From Nocardia colli (GTDB lineage Bacteria; Actinomycetota; Actinomycetes; Mycobacteriales; Mycobacteriaceae), in assembly GCF_008704205.1 (NCBI RefSeq), contig NZ_VXLC01000001.1, positions 1,054,001 through 1,118,000 on the forward strand: a stretch of 64,000 nt of DNA, read 5' to 3'. Positions 60,735 through 64,000 of the stretch are shown here, piece by piece. The position numbers and the translations under genes were made by a program. Below the pieces are notes generated by a model that did no database searches, was not told the origin of the DNA, and saw only the letters and a list, made by a program, of their open reading frames with translations. The stretch's first letter is position 1; each line of letters opens with the position of its first letter.

Positions 60735-63449
60735 TCAGCCCGCTGGTTCCGGGGCGGGGGTTGGGAGGAAGTCTTCCGGAGCGGGGAATTGGAGGGCGTC
60801 GGGTTGCGGTGCCGGGGCCGGGGGCTCGGCGGGTGCTGGAACCTCAGCGGGAGTAGAGGATTCAGCCGGAGCCGGAGCGGGAGCCGGTCCCGGTGCAGCG
60901 GCGGGTGCCGGAGCCGGCCCGGGTGCGGCGGCGGGTGCGGGGCGGCCCCCATCCTGCTGGTAGGTGTCGTTGTAGGTCTTCCATACCGTGGTGACGATGC
61001 CGGTTACCTGGTTGAGGATCAGGGAGCCGTACTGGAAGTCCGCGCGCTGGCCGTTCGGGACGTTGTAGGCGTCGCTGGTCGGGAGGCCGAGCACGCCCGC
61101 GTCGCCGCCTAGTTGCAGGAAGCGGTCGAGGATCTTGCCGAGCACCTCGATGACCTTGCCGTCGGGCGCGGTGTAGACGTAGCCGTTGGCGAACTTGGCG
61201 TACTGCTGGCCCTGGGCAGCGGGCAGCGGCTCGGTCTGGGCGGCGCCGAGCGGTCCGCGGGGGCCGCCGTTATCCGCCCAGTGCTTGGCGATCGGGTTCT
61301 CGTTCACCATGCCGAGCAGCTTCTTGGTGAGCGCGGCCAGCGCGGACAGGTCGGGCTTGTTGCGCGGCGCGGCCTGCGGGGCCGGGCTGTTGGCGGCGCC
61401 GTCGGTGCCGGTCCCGTTGTTCGCGTTGCTGTCGGTGCCGTTGCCGGTTCCGCTGCTGGTGACGCCCGAGCCGCCCGCGACACTCGCGGCGATTTCGCGA
61501 ATTCGATCCATTTGCTCATAGGCGGCGTCGCCGGGGCAGGTGGTGTTGCCGACGTCGCGGTGGGCGAACACGATCGGCAGATTGACCGCCTGACCCATGG
61601 CGTAGGAGGTGTACTCCGTGCCCTCGGAGTACATGGTCGTCTTGCCCTGCGGGTTGAGATGGGCGATCTTGGCGCGCCAGCCGATGAAGTTGCCGATCGC
61701 CTCGATCGACTCCTCGGTCGGCGGGTCCTGCGTGTAGTTGCCCATCAGCGCGACGCCCGCGGTGTTCTCGTTGAACCCGCCGGCGTGCGCGCCCTGTACC
61801 GCGCGATCGAGTCCGCCCGCGCGGCCCTCGAAGATCTGGCCGTACTTGTCGACCAGGGCGTTGTAGCCGATGTCGCACCAGCCCAGCGTTTTCGCGTGAT
61901 AGGTGTAGATGGCGCGGACGATGCCCGCGGACTCTTCCTCGGTGTAGTCGTTGCGGCCCGCGGTGTGGTGCACGGTGATGCCGCCGAGGCCGTCTTTGCC
62001 GGGTCCGTCGTCGTAGGTGGGTTCTTCGCAGCGGATGCTCTCGTCGGCGCCCCACCCCTCGCGGGAGATGACCTTGGGTCCGCCGCCGGGTGCGGGCGCG
62101 GCGACCTTGTGCAGTGCGCCGTCGATGGCGCCGCGGCCCGGATCGATGAGAACGGCGGTGAGGTCGACGCCGGACATCTGGGCCGGATCGTCCGAGCGCG
62201 GTGCGGGCCGGTCCGCCGGGTCCGGCGCGGTCGCCGCGGCGTTCTTGCGGGTGACCAGCATCTGCACCGCGTTGGTGGTGCCGACGTAGAGCGGCTCGGT
62301 GCCGGTCTTGCCGCCGGCCGCGGCGCGATCGGTGCGGCGGGTGTCCACCGGTTCGGCGTTGAACCAGGGGCCCCAGCTGCCGTCGGATTGCCGGGCGCGC
62401 AGCATGGCCTTGGTGTTGGTCAGGTCGGCGGCGGTGAGGGCGACGACGCTGAACGGAGTTTCCCGGGAGAGTTCCTTGACCTGCGCGCCGACCTGATCGG
62501 TCAGTTCGGGCGGGACCGCGCCGGGAGCCAGCGCGGGCGTGTCGGGCGTGGTGCCCGGTTCGAGACGGCTCGGGTCGGCGATGAAACGCGCACCGCCTGG
62601 AGCAGATTGAGCGGGGGTCGGTGCGGTCTGCCCGGAATTGGGCATCTGGCCGGGTGCGGCGACCTGCCCCGGGACGGGGTTCTGCACCGGAGTGGAGGCC
62701 TGGCCCGGATTGGTGTTCTGACCTGGCACGGCGGCTTGGCCCGGATTGGTGTTCGGCGCTGGCGCGGCGGCTTGGCCCGGGATGGAGTTCTGCGCCGGCC
62801 CGGCGGCCTGGCCTGGATTGGTGTTCTGGCCTGGTGCGATGGCCTGCCCGGGAATGGAATTCTGGGTCGGGGCGGCGGCTTGGCCAGGCGAATTGTTCGG
62901 CGCGGTGCGGCCCGGAATGTTGTTTTGATTCGGCGTAACCGCCTGGCCCGGAAAACTGTTCTGAGTTGGCGCGGTGGCCTGCCCGGGGAATGGTGTCTGC
63001 CCTGGTGCGAGGCCCTGCCCGGGAGTGGCGTTCGATCCAGGTGCGGTGTTCAGACCTGGCGCGCTCTGCTGGCCGGGGGTGGCCGGATGTGGACCATTCA
63101 GCTTCGGTAGCGGAATTTCTTTCGGTAGCTGCACACCAGGTGGCAGCGGTAGTCCGTCGGGAATGGGAATCGACGCCGGTAGCGGCAGCATGCGCAGATC
63201 CGACAGGTGCAGATCCGGCAGATCCAAGCCGGTGAGTTCGCGCAGCGGAAGCACGATGTCGGGGGCCAAGTTCAGCACGACCTCGGCCAGCTGGGCCGGT
63301 ACGGCCGCGAGTTCGGTGCCGGTGGTCGCGCGATAGTCGGGCGAGTCGCTCATTGTGAGCGCCGCGAGCGGGGCCGCTACCGCAAGCGTGGTGACAACCG
63401 GGAGGACGTAGGAACGTTTCGGTTTGCGGTAGGGCACGAGCGTCTCCAT
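60735..63449 (-). CDS. N-acetylmuramoyl-L-alanine amidase with LGFP repeats
   Basis: A 904-residue secreted cell-wall enzyme. Signal/anchor VLPVVTTLAVAAPLAALTM; residues about 105-290 are a Pro/Gln/Asn repeat region with 11-12-residue units (PGQAAAPGQNTN type); then a PGRP/Amidase_2 domain (about 480-670) with GITVHHTAGRND, GWCDIGYNALVDKYGQIFEGR and HRDVGNTTCPGD giving Zn ligands; two LGFP-like repeats (GGPRGPLGAAQTEP, GGDAGVLGLPTSDA) for wall binding; Pro/Ala-rich tail. It cleaves stem peptides from muramic acid. Longer than the M. tuberculosis counterpart Rv3811 (about 540 aa). Confidence 0.9.
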   Translation of the reverse strand: METLVPYRKPKRSYVLPVVTTLAVAAPLAALTMSDSPDYRATTGTELAAVPAQLAEVVLNLAPDIVLPLRELTGLDLPDLHLSDLRMLPLPASIPIPDGLPLPPGVQLPKEIPLPKLNGPHPATPGQQSAPGLNTAPGSNATPGQGLAPGQTPFPGQATAPTQNSFPGQAVTPNQNNIPGRTAPNNSPGQAAAPTQNSIPGQAIAPGQNTNPGQAAGPAQNSIPGQAAAPAPNTNPGQAAVPGQNTNPGQASTPVQNPVPGQVAAPGQMPNSGQTAPTPAQSAPGGARFIADPSRLEPGTTPDTPALAPGAVPPELTDQVGAQVKELSRETPFSVVALTAADLTNTKAMLRARQSDGSWGPWFNAEPVDTRRTDRAAAGGKTGTEPLYVGTTNAVQMLVTRKNAAATAPDPADRPAPRSDDPAQMSGVDLTAVLIDPGRGAIDGALHKVAAPAPGGGPKVISREGWGADESIRCEEPTYDDGPGKDGLGGITVHHTAGRNDYTEEESAGIVRAIYTYHAKTLGWCDIGYNALVDKYGQIFEGRAGGLDRAVQGAHAGGFNENTAGVALMGNYTQDPPTEESIEAIGNFIGWRAKIAHLNPQGKTTMYSEGTEYTSYAMGQAVNLPIVFAHRDVGNTTCPGDAAYEQMDRIREIAASVAGGSGVTSSGTGNGTDSNANNGTGTDGAANSPAPQAAPRNKPDLSALAALTKKLLGMVNENPIAKHWADNGGPRGPLGAAQTEPLPAAQGQQYAKFANGYVYTAPDGKVIEVLGKILDRFLQLGGDAGVLGLPTSDAYNVPNGQRADFQYGSLILNQVTGIVTTVWKTYNDTYQQDGGRPAPAAAPGPAPAPAAAPGPAPAPAPAESSTPAEVPAPAEPPAPAPQPDALQFPAPEDFLPTPAPEPAG

Positions 63450-63514
63450 TCAGGTCGAACCAGTGATCGTGTGCAAAACCAGGGTTGCTTCCTGATGTAT
63501 CAACGATCACAATA

Positions 63515-63528
63515 GTCACTACTGTCAC
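63515..63528. promoter_or_regulatory. candidate MtrA box
   Basis: GTCAC-TACT-GTCAC fits the GTNAC-N4-GTNAC direct repeat bound by the response regulator MtrA, in the divergent region of the amidase and the SpoIID/LytB gene. MtrA is known to control peptidoglycan-hydrolase genes. Inferred. Confidence 0.45.
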
Positions 63529-63702
63529 ATATCTAAACCTCTGGTTGAGGATTATGTGATTGCTCGAATGTAGCTCTCGGAATGCGGCCGGATGGAACGA
63601 CATGCCGACAGGTATCCAATCCGCCCGGCCCCGGAATACCGTGGGAGTGAACGGATGCGACGCACCACAGCACCGGAACGAAAGAGCACGGGGGGAGCAC
63701 AA

Positions 63703-64000
63703 ATGCGGGTGAAATCTGCGCGCAGAGCAAAACGAGCGGCACGCCGGGGACAGCGCACGCGCGGGCCCGGACAACCTGCGCTATCCACGCGGTCGGTGCT
63801 GGTCACCGGCGGTGTGACGCTGACTGTAGGTGCCGTGCTCGTGCTGTGGGCGTGGCCGGGGGACACGCCGTATCGGACCGTCGCGGGACCCGGGCACGGG
63901 CGCGGCATGAGCCAGCTCGGCGCGTTCGCGAACGCGCAGGAGGGGTGGACCGCCGAAAATATCCTCGGGCACTACTACCCAGGCGCCACGCTCGGCACCG
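63703..64000 (+). CDS. SpoIID/LytB domain protein (5' part, cut by window end)
   Basis: First 99 codons of a gene running off the window. A basic N-terminus (RRAKRAARRGQRTR), a membrane/signal helix (VLVTGGVTLTVGAVLVLWAW), then GPGHGRGMSQLGAFANAQEG and ILGHYYPGATLG, the signature of the SpoIID/LytB domain found in lytic transglycosylases or their partners. GGGGGAG precedes the ATG. Divergent from the amidase, suggesting joint control in wall remodelling. Confidence 0.82.
   Translation, partial: MRVKSARRAKRAARRGQRTRGPGQPALSTRSVLVTGGVTLTVGAVLVLWAWPGDTPYRTVAGPGHGRGMSQLGAFANAQEGWTAENILGHYYPGATLGT

Noticed and set aside
61113..63110. 665-codon open frame antisense to the amidase
   Set aside because: Repetitive Gly/Arg product mirroring the Pro/Gln repeats of the real gene; no start signals.
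1..64000. tRNA, rRNA, insertion sequences and prophage genes
   Set aside because: I looked for tRNA T-loops with cloverleaf partners, transposase motifs and integrase genes and saw none that I could support.

Overview
The window is high-GC actinobacterial DNA, most likely from a Nocardia or a close mycolic-acid-producing relative (order Mycobacteriales). This is inferred from the gene content: PE, PPE and EspG proteins, IdeR-type iron boxes, BfrB-like ferritin, SodA, an LCP cell-wall ligase, a fused OppD, and many leaderless ATG/GTG starts placed 6-8 bases after a TANNNT box. The order and orientation of many genes match, from memory, the Mycobacterium tuberculosis segment Rv3811-Rv3847 read backwards: sodA, Rv3843c-like, glpQ1, bfrB, the LCP gene Rv3840, Rv3839, pheA, gpm2, Rv3836, Rv3835, serS, then the Rieske gene Rv3818, acyltransferases Rv3814c-3816c, HAD gene Rv3813c and amidase Rv3811. 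No database comparison was possible.

Layout. 0.06-5.1 kb: SDR/TetR pair, a manganese-riboswitch-controlled TMEM165/GDT1 exporter, sodA and two conserved hypotheticals. 5.1-9.0 kb: an intergenic region with three DnaA-box-like sites, rhodanese, DUF4328 membrane protein, glpQ1 and a DUF5926 protein. 9.1-14.8 kb: iron and cell-wall block with an 18-residue ORF, two ferritins (one lacking ferroxidase ligands), an LCP enzyme, a CPBP protease and a DUF2470 protein, with IdeR-like boxes. 15-24.3 kb: pheA-gpm2, a YunG-like protein, a minimal PE-PPE-espG operon, a zincin, a septum-formation protein, an aldehyde dehydrogenase and serS.

24.4-33.4 kb is accessory: a GGDEF-EAL protein, an MFS transporter behind a leaderless 8-codon ORF, a 65-bp tandem repeat array, a TetR/MpaB-oxygenase pair, a DMT transporter, a 74-bp near-palindrome, a MauE-thioredoxin fusion and a BP74-like protein. 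33.5-37.6 kb returns to the conserved skeleton (MBL-Rieske protein, lipoprotein, two acyltransferases). 37.6-58.4 kb is a second accessory block: an AraC/NmrA pair whose NmrA gene looks frameshifted, a 34-residue ORF, a copper operon (CopA, His-rich secreted protein, 23-residue Cys peptide) behind a TACCC-N5-GGGTA operator, a GntR/fatty-acid-hydroxylase pair, a glyoxalase, and a long oligopeptide-transport operon (oppB-oppC-oppD followed by four oppA paralogues, a membrane protein and an MFS exporter). The end returns to the skeleton: a Q/W-rich membrane protein, HAD hydrolase, a large peptidoglycan amidase, and the start of a SpoIID/LytB-domain gene.

Physiologically the window groups metal homeostasis (Mn riboswitch, IdeR boxes, copper operon), oxidative-stress defence (SodA, ferritin), envelope construction (LCP, acyltransferases, amidase, SpoIID/LytB) and nutrient uptake (Opp).
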